The notes under the pieces were generated by a model. That model did not search any database and was not told the DNA's origin. It saw only the letters and a list, made by a program, of their open reading frames with translations. Source: an uncultured Methanofollis sp. (lineage in GTDB: Archaea > Halobacteriota > Methanomicrobia > Methanomicrobiales > Methanofollaceae). Taken from it: a stretch of DNA of 12,882 nt. Shown piece by piece: positions 1 through 5,948 of the stretch. Each line of letters opens with the position of its first letter. The first letter of the stretch is position 1. The stretch is from contig NZ_CALFSA010000031.1 in the NCBI RefSeq assembly GCF_937919355.1, forward strand, positions 1 to 12,882. Direction: 5' to 3'. Position numbers and translations under genes: made by a program.

Positions 1-2
1 TC

Positions 3-119
3 TGGTCGGTCGTGATCGAGGCCTACGGCCTTGTCCACGCCCATGACCTCCCCCTCGGGAAGGCCCTCATCGCCCCGGCGGTCATGGCGATCATCAGCAT
101 GGTCCTCGGCCTCATCTGA
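3..119 (+). CDS. C-terminal fragment of a Yip1-like membrane protein (5' end outside window)
   Basis: An open frame enters from the left edge and stops at TGA 117-119, giving 38 residues. They start WSVVIEAYG, pass through LPLGKALIAP and end in a hydrophobic stretch (AVMAIISMVLGLI). An aromatic start, a short amphipathic segment with 'LxxGKAL' and a final membrane helix ending at the stop match the C-terminus of archaeal Yip1-domain membrane proteins. These are multi-pass proteins of poorly defined role. Codon use is GC-rich like the rest of the window, and GC-rich hairpins follow directly. The family call rests on the tail only and could be wrong; that it is a real membrane-protein C-terminus is more secure. 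Confidence 0.55.
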   Translation, partial: WSVVIEAYGLVHAHDLPLGKALIAPAVMAIISMVLGLI

Positions 120-139
120 GACAGGAGACACACACATCC

Positions 140-168
140 GACCGGGCGGTCGTGGGGACCGCCCGGTC
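140..168 (+). terminator. GC-rich hairpin after the Yip1-like gene
   Basis: Bases 140-151 pair with 157-168 as a perfect 12-bp stem (core ACCGGGCGGTC) around a 5-base loop, 21 bases after the stop codon. No T run follows immediately. It may act with the second hairpin downstream as a two-part terminator. Confidence 0.55.
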
Positions 169-190
169 CGTCATCACCAGAGATGGACAC

Positions 191-254
191 CCGCCCGACC
201 GCACCGCACGCACACCACCACTTCATTCATGTGCGGCCGGGCGGTTCTTTTTTT
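191..254 (+). terminator. second GC-rich stem with T tract
   Basis: Bases 191-204 pair with 231-244 with one mismatch, leaving a 26-base loop. A T-rich tract (TTCTTTTTTT, 245-254) follows at once. A stem plus T run fits termination of the upstream plus-strand gene. The stem reuses the CCGGGCGG core of the hairpin at 140-168. Confidence 0.55.
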
Positions 255-380
255 CCTGGACGCACATTTTTCATCGTTTCAGGGGCTTCGGAGAGACCCT
301 CCTCTTCGGGTCGATGTACCCTTGATTGCTCCGATGAAGGAAGCGCGGGATCACCGCCATCCCTTCAATCCAGACGGGCG

Positions 381-407
381 GACTTCCTCGAAGAACTTCG
401 AGGAGTC
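381..407. repeat. short perfect palindromic hairpin in intergenic DNA
   Basis: CCTCGAAG (386-393) and CTTCGAGG (396-403) pair around a 2-base loop. The pairing extends outward with one bulge to 381-407. It lies in a gene-free stretch and carries the CTCGAA motif also seen beside the hairpins at 575-633 and 865-881. Function unknown. Confidence 0.5.
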
Positions 408-574
408 TCAGGCCTGTACGTTGGAGAGACAGGGGATCGGTTTTTTGTAGTTCTCAAAAAAGAGCTTTGTTGAAGCAGGCATGGATCCCTGGCTCAAGCA
501 TACCCCATGAAAAGTGTTCTGTGTGGTCTGCTGGCCAGCGTGCCTTCCCGCACGCTCGCGCCGGGGGACTGCTC

Positions 575-591
575 AAAGGTCTATGACCTTT
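575..591 (+). repeat. hairpin H1 (AAAGGTC / GACCTTT)
   Basis: A perfect 7-bp stem, 575-581 with 585-591, around a 3-base loop. It is preceded by CTC and followed by a TCCAGCTCACTTCG block that resembles the sequence after H2, so H1 and H2 look like a tandem duplication in the left arm. Confidence 0.6.
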
Positions 592-615
592 TCCAGCTCA
601 CTTCGTTCGCATCTC

Positions 616-633
616 GAAAGCCTAACGGCTTTC
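616..633 (+). repeat. hairpin H2 (GAAAGCC / GGCTTTC)
   Basis: A perfect 7-bp stem, 616-622 with 627-633, with loop TAAC. It is preceded by CTC and followed by TCGAACTCGCTGACGCTCG. It corresponds to H3 in the inverted right arm; two stem pairs differ (G-C to A-T, C-G to T-A) with pairing kept. Confidence 0.65.
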
Positions 634-864
634 TCGAACTCGCTGACGCTCGTTCCCCCGCAGTGCGATAGGGCCGGGAAGGCAGAGGGCGAACTGCCCA
701 AACGATCTCTCTCTCCCTTCCCTGAGAGGAGACGTGGATCAACCACCTTCCTCCCCCCCACCCCCACAATTACGATAGGGAGGGATGGCAGTCTTCTTCG
801 ATATGCAGGGATTATCCTTCCACCGTCCCATCCTATTTTCGGAGGGACGACCTGCGGGAGTCGA

Positions 865-881
865 GAAAATCTTTGATTTTC
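865..881 (-). repeat. hairpin H3 (GAAAATC / GATTTTC), inverted copy
   Basis: A perfect 7-bp stem, 865-871 with 875-881, around a 3-base loop. Read on the minus strand it has flanks GCAACTC and TCGACTC, matching GCATCTC and TCGAACTC around H2. It is therefore the inverted homologue of H2. Confidence 0.65.
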
Positions 882-1046
882 GAGTTGCGAGGGCGTCAGT
901 CCCCCGGCAGAGAGGTGGGGGAAGGCGGTGGTTTCGCACGATTCTTCATGGAATTCGGGAAGACATTGACCAGATCATGAAATTTTCTCCCGAGCTCCCC
1001 ATGCAGAGATTGGGGGAATAAAAGAGAGTTTTGGAATATGCTCCAC

Positions 1047-1053
1047 AAAAAAA
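1047..1053 (-). terminator. T7 tract downstream of the regulator operon
   Basis: On the minus strand seven T's occur about 30 bases past the stop of the XRE regulator, after a GC-rich stretch containing GGCGCC and GCCGGC. T runs alone can end transcription in archaea. No strong stem sits immediately before it. Confidence 0.45.
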
Positions 1054-1083
1054 GTGAACCGAGACGCCGGCGCCTGCCACGCC

Positions 1084-1290
1084 TCAGTCCCTGGCGGCAG
1101 CATCAGGGTTGAAGACATCCTCGATGGTGACGCCGAAATAACGGGCGATCTTGAATGCGAGGTCGAGGGAAGGGTCGTACTTGTTCTTCTCGATGGCGAT
1201 GATCGTCTGCCTGGTCACCCCCAGTTCCAGGGCCAGTTGTTCCTGCGTCAGGTCGTGCATCGCCCTGAAGACCTTGAGCCGGTTATTCAT
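1084..1290 (-). CDS. XRE/Cro-CI family helix-turn-helix regulator
   Basis: A small cytoplasmic DNA-binding protein of 68 residues from ATG 1290; a GTG at 1296 would add two residues. Nearly the whole protein is one Cro/CI domain: NRLKVFRAMHDLTQEQLA, then LGVTRQTIIAIEKNKYDPS (turn plus recognition helix), then ALDLAF-like helix 4 and the GVTIEDVF end typical of short archaeal/bacterial regulators. There is no ligand domain. The start lies inside the end of the DUF2178 gene (8-base overlap from ATG, 14 from GTG), so the two are probably co-translated. Regulators of this size beside a DUF2178 protein recur in archaea. It probably represses its own operon through the palindromes at 1707-1738 (inference). 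Confident on family, not on target. Confidence 0.9.
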   Translation of the reverse strand: MNNRLKVFRAMHDLTQEQLALELGVTRQTIIAIEKNKYDPSLDLAFKIARYFGVTIEDVFNPDAAARD

Positions 1291-1687
1291 CCTCACCCTC
1301 GTTCCAGTACGGTTTCATCGCCAGGATCCAGAAGATCAGGTACAGGAGGATGATCCCGCCCGCGATGGAGAGCAGGAAGAACCCGTCATTGACGGCCCTC
1401 TCCAGGTGAAGCATGGCGCCCGAGACGATGAAACCCGCCCCGAAAAAGAGCATCAGGAAGAGGGCGACCCGGAGGGTCTTCAGGGCCACCTGCTCGTCGA
1501 GTCTCGCAAGACGCTCGTCCCAGAGCACGCCCTTCACGCGCTGCCGGCAGACAAACATCAGGAGGAGGGCGACATAGAAGGAGAGTTCGGCAAGGCCGTC
1601 ATAGCCGGAAAAAATGGCTACCCCGAATACAGCCGCCTCGGCAAGGGCGATCAGTGCAATACAGAGGAAAAAACGGCTTCGATCCAT
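1283..1687 (-). CDS. DUF2178-like four-helix membrane protein
   Basis: 134 residues with four predicted membrane segments at about 5-27, 32-48, 71-93 and 102-122. A charged loop between helices 2 and 3 contains RQRVKGVLWDERLARLDEQ; a DER motif in this loop is characteristic of DUF2178. The C-terminus is acidic (GEDE). The biochemical role of the family is unknown. The gene is first in a two-gene unit with the XRE regulator, whose start overlaps its end, a common arrangement in archaea that suggests a membrane component controlled by or working with the regulator. ATG 1687 has no visible Shine-Dalgarno site, and a TATA-like box at 1721-1730 would put transcription start only about 10 bases upstream, so the leader is very short. 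Confidence 0.8.
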   Translation of the reverse strand: MDRSRFFLCIALIALAEAAVFGVAIFSGYDGLAELSFYVALLLMFVCRQRVKGVLWDERLARLDEQVALKTLRVALFLMLFFGAGFIVSGAMLHLERAVNDGFFLLSIAGGIILLYLIFWILAMKPYWNEGEDE

Positions 1688-1706
1688 GGACTATGCAAGT
1701 ACATCT

Positions 1707-1738
1707 GTTCGCGAACCATGTTAATATAACTTGACATG
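1707..1738 (-). promoter_or_regulatory. TATA box with nested palindromes, candidate operator of the DUF2178-XRE operon
   Basis: An AT-rich TATA-like element (TTAATATAAC, 1721-1730) lies about 35-40 bases before the DUF2178 start. It is flanked by CATGT (1717-1721) and ACATG (1734-1738). A perfect 10-bp palindrome GTTCGCGAAC (1707-1716) lies between the box and the expected transcription start, where a repressor would block polymerase. That the neighbouring XRE protein binds here is inference. Confidence 0.5.
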
Positions 1739-1757
1739 GGAGGAGGGGGAGTTCCTC

Positions 1758-2414
1758 TCACTCGGTCGCCAGGTCGTAGATGCGGGAATAATACCGCGCC
1801 TGAAAGACTGCCAGCGGGATGAAGGCCAGCACTTCAAGGGCGAACATGACAATGTCCACGGGGATGAGCATGATAACGGTAACGACCGCGTTTGAAAAGG
1901 CAGAGATGAGCACCACCGCAACGACGTACTCCCAGACGCCGAGGCGGTCAACAAGGCCCCATAATTTCCTGATAGAAAACGCGGCGAAGAAACTCCGCTC
2001 CCGTGCAAACCTGACCCCTGCAAGGTTTGCGACCAGTGCCGTGAAGATATAGACGACGAAGACGACCAGGAAACCACCGATGATCTCGGGGAGGACGGGT
2101 TCGATCGCCTTCACGCCCTCCATCTCATACATAACGACGACGTACCCGACGAGCAGGCTACCGGCCACAATCGCCGGGAGGGTGTAGAAGAACCAGATGA
2201 CGAGGAGCTTGATCCCGTCCGCAAACGACCGCAGCGACCACTCCACCGGCGGTGCGGGCTTCTCCCCGCGCATCACCCGCACAATATGCCCGAAGAAAAC
2301 CGGGAAGATAATGAGGCTGACCAGTAGCATGAACGCATCCTTCCACCGTCCCACAAAAGTGTCCCGCGTATATTCTGCAGCATCCGTGAACAGTGCACTG
2401 TAATCCATCGGCAT
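1758..2414 (-). CDS. DUF4013-like multi-pass membrane protein
   Basis: 218 residues from ATG 2414 (an in-frame ATG at 2408 is nearly as good). The frame stays open to 2546, but that extension is Pro/Gly-rich and reaches toward a terminator hairpin, so it is probably untranslated. Hydrophobic segments lie at about 24-47, 67-96, 108-134, 161-183 and 185-205. After the first comes GHIVRVMRG, then PPVEW, FADGIKLLVI and YTLP; this order is typical of DUF4013, an archaeal membrane family of unknown function. The protein ends in a charged tail RYYSRIYDLATE. The Shine-Dalgarno site is weak (GGGATC). It is on the same strand as its neighbours but separated by a hairpin upstream and a TATA box downstream, so it is probably a single-gene unit. 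Confidence 0.8.
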   Translation of the reverse strand: MPMDYSALFTDAAEYTRDTFVGRWKDAFMLLVSLIIFPVFFGHIVRVMRGEKPAPPVEWSLRSFADGIKLLVIWFFYTLPAIVAGSLLVGYVVVMYEMEGVKAIEPVLPEIIGGFLVVFVVYIFTALVANLAGVRFARERSFFAAFSIRKLWGLVDRLGVWEYVVAVVLISAFSNAVVTVIMLIPVDIVMFALEVLAFIPLAVFQARYYSRIYDLATE

Positions 2415-2496
2415 GATCCCGCGTGTATCAGGTGTGTGGCCGGGCGATAAGAATGATCTGATGCCGGACAGGGGAGGAAGGGCCACCGCACATCCA

Positions 2497-2537
2497 GGGG
2501 AAAAGAGAATACGGCCGGGAGAGAGACCTGGCCGTAT
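2497..2537 (-). terminator. hairpin plus T-rich tract ending the secreted-protein gene
   Basis: ATACGGCC (2509-2516) pairs with GGCCGTAT (2530-2537); three more inner pairs, one of them G-T, give an 11-bp stem with a 7-base loop. Read on the minus strand it follows the stop at 2560 by 22 bases and is followed by a CTCTTTTCCCC tract. It separates the secreted-protein gene from the DUF4013 gene. Confidence 0.65.
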
Positions 2538-2559
2538 CAGGTTCAATCAATGCTGCTGT

Positions 2560-3831
2560 TCACCGCATGCGGCAGATATGTTGCCCGGATTTTCCCGGGA
2601 AGAGACCGCACCCCACCCCCCACGCGCATTTCTCCTTGTAAGGTCCACAGGGGTCGGGCAGTTCGATGACCATCAACTGCCGCGGCGTCTCGGGCGCACC
2701 GGGCGAGTAGGGGTCGACGATCTCAATGGCAACGTCGCCGCACCCGGGTTTGAAGGAGGCGAAACCGTCGGCACGGGCGGAAGAGAGGATTGCATAGGTG
2801 ATCCTGTTATCCCACCTGATCTGGCCTCCGGAAGATGTCCCGACCATATTCTCCGGCATCAACGAGGGTTTGACGACCCACCACATCGCCCCCTGGAGTT
2901 CCTTCCAGTTCTCAGGGTCGGACCAGGAGACGGTCTCCCCCGGGAAGAAGGGGTCGGCGGACGGGAAGGTGTACGATCCCTCCTTATGGTTGATCAGATA
3001 GGCGATGCAGTGCAGGATCTCCTCCCAGGAGAGGTCGTCCTCCTCATAGTCCCGGAGGGGAGGGGGTACGCCACGGCCGTATGCAGGATAGAAATTCGCC
3101 GTGTACTCCGTCCCTGACCGGATCGCAGTGTCATAGTCGATGCACCACGCCGGGTAGACGCCGTCCAGTCCTCCGCCGGTGATGGTAGCGGTAAAGAGGG
3201 AGGAGACATCAGAGGCTCCCCCCTTGTTGTACTGGACAGGGAGATAGGTCACGACGCCTGGCGGCGGCAGAGGGATCATATCCCCGCCACGTGCAACCGT
3301 GGCATGGGCGGAGACGTACACGGCGGCACGGGTGACAGGGCCCACCTCGATGGGGCCTGTTGTGGTCCTCCCGCCATCAGGATAGCTGGCCTTATACTCG
3401 AAGTGTCCGGCGATCGAGTTTCCTTTTCTGTTCTCAGGGACAGGATAACCGTTATTGCCGGCAGTCTCCTGCCAACCCCGGTCAGATCCCACCTCACTCA
3501 TCTTCGAAGGGTTCCCGCGACCCATACCGGGAATAAACCCGGTCTCGATGCATGCCACATGCAGACGCACTCCTTTCAGGGTCCAGCCCCCCGTCGTCGT
3601 ACAGGCGACCATAAGATTTCCGTTCTCAGTCCAGACCGATACGGTGCCGACAGGAATACCCCACCCCGCATAGAGAGGTCTTTCAACAACATCGCTCAGA
3701 GTCTCCGGGGACCTGAGTTCCAGTGAATTATACGCTGCGACGTCCCCTTCACCCTCAACCGGGACCGCACCGGCCGGTACGAGAAGCAGGGCGCAGAGCA
3801 CCAGCGCAACATAGAGTACATACTTCATCAT
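2560..3831 (-). CDS. secreted protein with N-terminal beta domain and Cys-Gln thioester-like domain
   Basis: 423 residues from ATG 3831; the ATG at 3828 is better spaced (7 bases) from the Shine-Dalgarno AGGAGAG at 3836-3842. Residues 1-22 are a signal peptide (MKYVLYVALVLCALLLVP, then AGA). Residues 58-180 resemble an extracellular beta domain seen in many secreted proteins (PVGTVSVW, TTTGGWTLKGVRLHVA, YVSAHATVA). Residues 223-320 contain PAWCIDYD (C230), a central CIAYLINH and LQGAMWWVV (Q313). This Cys...Gln arrangement resembles thioester domains (YCID...TQxAIW) of bacterial surface adhesins, in which the two side chains cross-link. The tail (395-423) holds four cysteines. No membrane anchor or sorting signal is visible. 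It has its own TATA box and terminator. Secretion is secure, the thioester idea is inference, and the role is unknown. Confidence 0.8.
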   Translation of the reverse strand: MMKYVLYVALVLCALLLVPAGAVPVEGEGDVAAYNSLELRSPETLSDVVERPLYAGWGIPVGTVSVWTENGNLMVACTTTGGWTLKGVRLHVACIETGFIPGMGRGNPSKMSEVGSDRGWQETAGNNGYPVPENRKGNSIAGHFEYKASYPDGGRTTTGPIEVGPVTRAAVYVSAHATVARGGDMIPLPPPGVVTYLPVQYNKGGASDVSSLFTATITGGGLDGVYPAWCIDYDTAIRSGTEYTANFYPAYGRGVPPPLRDYEEDDLSWEEILHCIAYLINHKEGSYTFPSADPFFPGETVSWSDPENWKELQGAMWWVVKPSLMPENMVGTSSGGQIRWDNRITYAILSSARADGFASFKPGCGDVAIEIVDPYSPGAPETPRQLMVIELPDPCGPYKEKCAWGVGCGLFPGKSGQHICRMR

Positions 3832-3920
3832 CTATCTCTCCTATTTTCGCAACAAAGGTTCATCGGAGAGCACGCAGACGACGGCACTCACAATAACAGT
3901 ACCGCGACCCGTCACCCCCG

Positions 3921-3997
3921 TGACGATACGGAAATGATGGTCCAGATATATATAGATATCCCGCACCCGGCGGATCCCGGAGATGACGATACGGAAA
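3921..3997 (-). promoter_or_regulatory. TATA box flanked by two copies of a 14-bp direct repeat
   Basis: A TATA-type run ATATATATA (3946-3954) would direct minus-strand transcription from about 3925, giving a leader near 95 bases before the secreted-protein start. The 14-mer TGACGATACGGAAA occurs at 3921-3934, over the predicted start site, and again at 3984-3997, upstream of the box. The copies are 63 bases apart, about six helical turns. A CGTCAC/GTGACG hairpin (3910-3915 with 3920-3925) overlaps the first copy. Paired operator or activator sites are likely; the regulator is unknown. Confidence 0.5.
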
Positions 3998-4038
3998 AGA
4001 GAGAGTTTCGAAGACCGGGAATGGTGAGAGAAGATCCT

Positions 4039-4404
4039 TCAGCTAAAAAATCTCTCCAGCGCCTTCATCAACTCGGGCGGATACACCGGTTTCTGGAAAA
4101 CCCTCACGACATGCCCGCGATATCTCTCGTGCTCACCGCCGACGAGAGGGCAGGCGGTGAAGAGCATCACAGGGAGATGAGAGAGGGCCGGATCGACCAT
4201 GAGCGTGTCGAGGAACTGCCACCCGTCGATCGGTTCCATCAGCACATCGAGGAGGACGAGGTCGGGGTGGGAAAGACGGGCGATGTCGAGTGCCTCCACA
4301 GGATCCGCCGAGACGACCGGTTCATACCCGCCCCTCAGAAGAAGGAGGGAGATCATCTCAAGGGTGGGACGGTCGTCGTCGACGACCAGGATCTTATGCC
4401 TCAT
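4039..4404 (-). CDS. receiver-only response regulator
   Basis: 121 residues from ATG 4404 (MRHKILVVDDD); the open frame continues to 4458 but that part is antiparallel to nothing recognisable and overlaps the kinase more deeply. It is a complete CheY-like receiver: acidic pocket D9/D10, phospho-acceptor D53 in LLDVLM, switch T83 in LFTA, and K105 in QKPV. The protein ends directly after helix 5 (KALERFFS), with no DNA-binding or enzymatic output domain. Its start overlaps the end of the kinase gene by 11 bases (shared ATGAGGCATAA), with a G-rich ribosome site just upstream, so it is translationally coupled. It is the probable phosphate acceptor of the upstream kinase. Output must go through another protein, either by protein contact or by a further phosphotransfer step. 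Confidence 0.95.
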   Translation of the reverse strand: MRHKILVVDDDRPTLEMISLLLLRGGYEPVVSADPVEALDIARLSHPDLVLLDVLMEPIDGWQFLDTLMVDPALSHLPVMLFTACPLVGGEHERYRGHVVRVFQKPVYPPELMKALERFFS

Positions 4405-5830
4405 GCCCCTCCCCCTGCCAGAGGACAACGGTAAATGTACTCCCCCTGCCGGGCACACTCTCGACCCTGATCTCTCCCCCGTTCAGGTGAGCGTATTTCT
4501 CGGCGATGGAAAGTCCAAGGCCCATCCTGTTGAAGGTGCGGGTCGTCCTCTTCCCGTCGGCGAGATAAAATGGTTCGAATATCGCCCCGATCTTCCCGGG
4601 ATCGATCCCGACACCGTTGTCCTTCACCATGACATATCTGGCCGCCTCCGCCTCGGCGTACGAGATCTCGACGACCTTCGGGTTCCTGCTGTACTGGACG
4701 GCATTGGTGATGAGACTCTCAAGGACGATGAAAAACTGGTCATGGTCCACGGAGATGACCGTATGCTCCGGTATCCTGAGGGATATCGACACATCGCGGC
4801 CGAAGTCGTGACAGGCAAGCACCTCCCCGACAATACCCGCAAGGTCGACAGGGTCACGGTCGCACCGCACTTTTCCCTCCTCAAGAAGACTCAGTTCCAG
4901 CATTCTGTTCACGGCATTCCGTTCGCGGTTGATATTCTCTATACAGATCCGGAGGATACGGCAGACCTCCTCACCAAGACCGTATTTCTGCCTGTCTTCA
5001 AGGAGGAGATAGAGGTAGCCGAAGACCGGCTGGAGGGGAGTCCTGAGTTCGTGGGCCGCCGTGGAGATAAAGTCCTGTCGCCTTTCGGCCTCAGCAGCGC
5101 ACTTTCTGACAGCATCATCCCTGACCGACCGCACGTCCCTGAAGGCCTTCAGGGAGGTGACGTCGAGGACCGTACACTTGTGCTCGGGAATGCCCGGGAC
5201 ACAGGAGAGGAGGACGGGCACCTGTCGTCCTGCGGGGCCATGGAAATAGGTCTCGCAGTGAAGGACGGTCCCCCCCTTCTCCAGCACGGCGCAGAAAGCC
5301 TTCATATCAGCATGGTCTTCCCAGACCGAGGCGAGGGGCATGCCCTGAATCTCATGGGCAGGCAGGCCCAGTATCTCGGCGAGAGCGGGATCGGCACGGG
5401 TGATCCGGAGACTCTTTGCATCGAAAAAAAAGGTGGAGCCTTCCCGCAAGACCGAATAGGGGAACCTCCCCGACGAAACCGTACCAAAGAACGTGACCGC
5501 CGTCATCCCCCAGAGATAGAGCATGGTAAAGAGAAAGAGGATAACCGGATCCACGGCATAATCACTGAACATGAGGAAGAGTGTCACTGCCGTATACCCG
5601 GAGGAGAGTGCGGCCGCCGTCCAGATCGACCTGTTAGAGCACCAGGTCGCCACGATCACGAGAGGAATATAGTAGAGATAGGATATGGCAACCCCCGCCG
5701 TGTGCATGAAGGAATACAGGATGATGAGGAAGAGCAGGCCAAAGAGTGGGCCATTGATCCCGATCAGGTATATCCAGTGCTTCAGGTCCCAGGGTGAGAT
5801 CATGGGGGTATTCCAATCCCTCGATGTCAT
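4394..5830 (-). CDS. membrane sensor histidine kinase with PAS domain
   Basis: 478 residues. Residues 18-118 form four membrane helices (about 18-41, 48-64, 68-88, 95-118) that include a YLYYIPLVIVATW segment common in methanogen sensor kinases. A PAS domain follows at about 125-225 (GSTFFFDAKSLRITRADPAL, EILGLPAHEIQGM). The dimerisation domain has the phospho-acceptor H260 in HELRTP. The ATPase domain carries the N box (ESLITNAVQYS, N376), G1 DNGVGID (404-410), F box FEPF (418-421) and G2 GLGLS (437-441), and it ends GRGSTFTVVLW. All catalytic motifs are intact. It autophosphorylates and should pass phosphate to the overlapping receiver protein. The signal is unknown; there is no large extracellular loop, so it likely senses a membrane or cytoplasmic cue. 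ATG 5830 lacks a Shine-Dalgarno site; ATG 5803 is an alternative start. Confidence 0.95.
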   Translation of the reverse strand: MTSRDWNTPMISPWDLKHWIYLIGINGPLFGLLFLIILYSFMHTAGVAISYLYYIPLVIVATWCSNRSIWTAAALSSGYTAVTLFLMFSDYAVDPVILFLFTMLYLWGMTAVTFFGTVSSGRFPYSVLREGSTFFFDAKSLRITRADPALAEILGLPAHEIQGMPLASVWEDHADMKAFCAVLEKGGTVLHCETYFHGPAGRQVPVLLSCVPGIPEHKCTVLDVTSLKAFRDVRSVRDDAVRKCAAEAERRQDFISTAAHELRTPLQPVFGYLYLLLEDRQKYGLGEEVCRILRICIENINRERNAVNRMLELSLLEEGKVRCDRDPVDLAGIVGEVLACHDFGRDVSISLRIPEHTVISVDHDQFFIVLESLITNAVQYSRNPKVVEISYAEAEAARYVMVKDNGVGIDPGKIGAIFEPFYLADGKRTTRTFNRMGLGLSIAEKYAHLNGGEIRVESVPGRGSTFTVVLWQGEGHEA

Positions 5831-5854
5831 GTGGACAGAAATGTGAATCTGACG

Positions 5855-5864
5855 ATTATATATT
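5855..5864 (-). promoter_or_regulatory. TATA box of the kinase operon
   Basis: ATTATATATT lies 25-35 bases before the kinase ATG at 5830. On the minus strand a purine-rich AAAAAGAAGGC precedes it, suitable as a BRE. The spacing puts transcription start at about 5830-5835, so the mRNA would be leaderless or nearly so. The box is close to symmetric and could also serve the divergent reductase gene. Confidence 0.55.
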
Positions 5865-5948
5865 GCCTTCTTTTTATTTCAAAAGATCACGACATTGGAA
5901 AAAAAGAAAACGCACACAATAAATCAGAGCGGATCAAAACCTCAGAAC

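Larger units (their letters stand above)
480..980. repeat. large imperfect inverted repeat carrying a family of short hairpins
   Basis: The left part on the plus strand and the right part on the minus strand share an ordered series of blocks. The first is a CATGGATC..TGG-like block (about 480 versus 975). Next are CCATGAA (505-511 versus 945-951) and a 31-base block ending GCCGGGGGACTG (541-571 versus 897-927; 23 of 31 identical by hand count, last 12 perfect). The last is a hairpin with flanks TCGCA..CTC and TCGA.CTC (616-633 versus 865-881). The two copies point toward each other and differ by small insertions. No convincing coding frame runs through it, and I do not recognise it as a named element. 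Apart from this element and the small hairpins listed, I see nothing definable in 255-1046. Confidence 0.65.

Noticed and set aside
514..1021. Two plus-strand frames (514-876 and 785-1021)
   Set aside because: Both run across the inverted repeat and its hairpins, lack ribosome sites and have low-complexity content. The end of the second looks somewhat protein-like but gives no family.
2413..3117. 234-codon plus-strand open frame
   Set aside because: Antisense to the secreted-protein gene, which has a signal peptide and a good ribosome site.
4199..5797. 532-codon plus-strand open frame
   Set aside because: It lies antisense to the well-supported kinase and response regulator and is rich in Arg, Asp, Gly and Pro without any domain. 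Long antisense frames are expected in GC-rich coding DNA.
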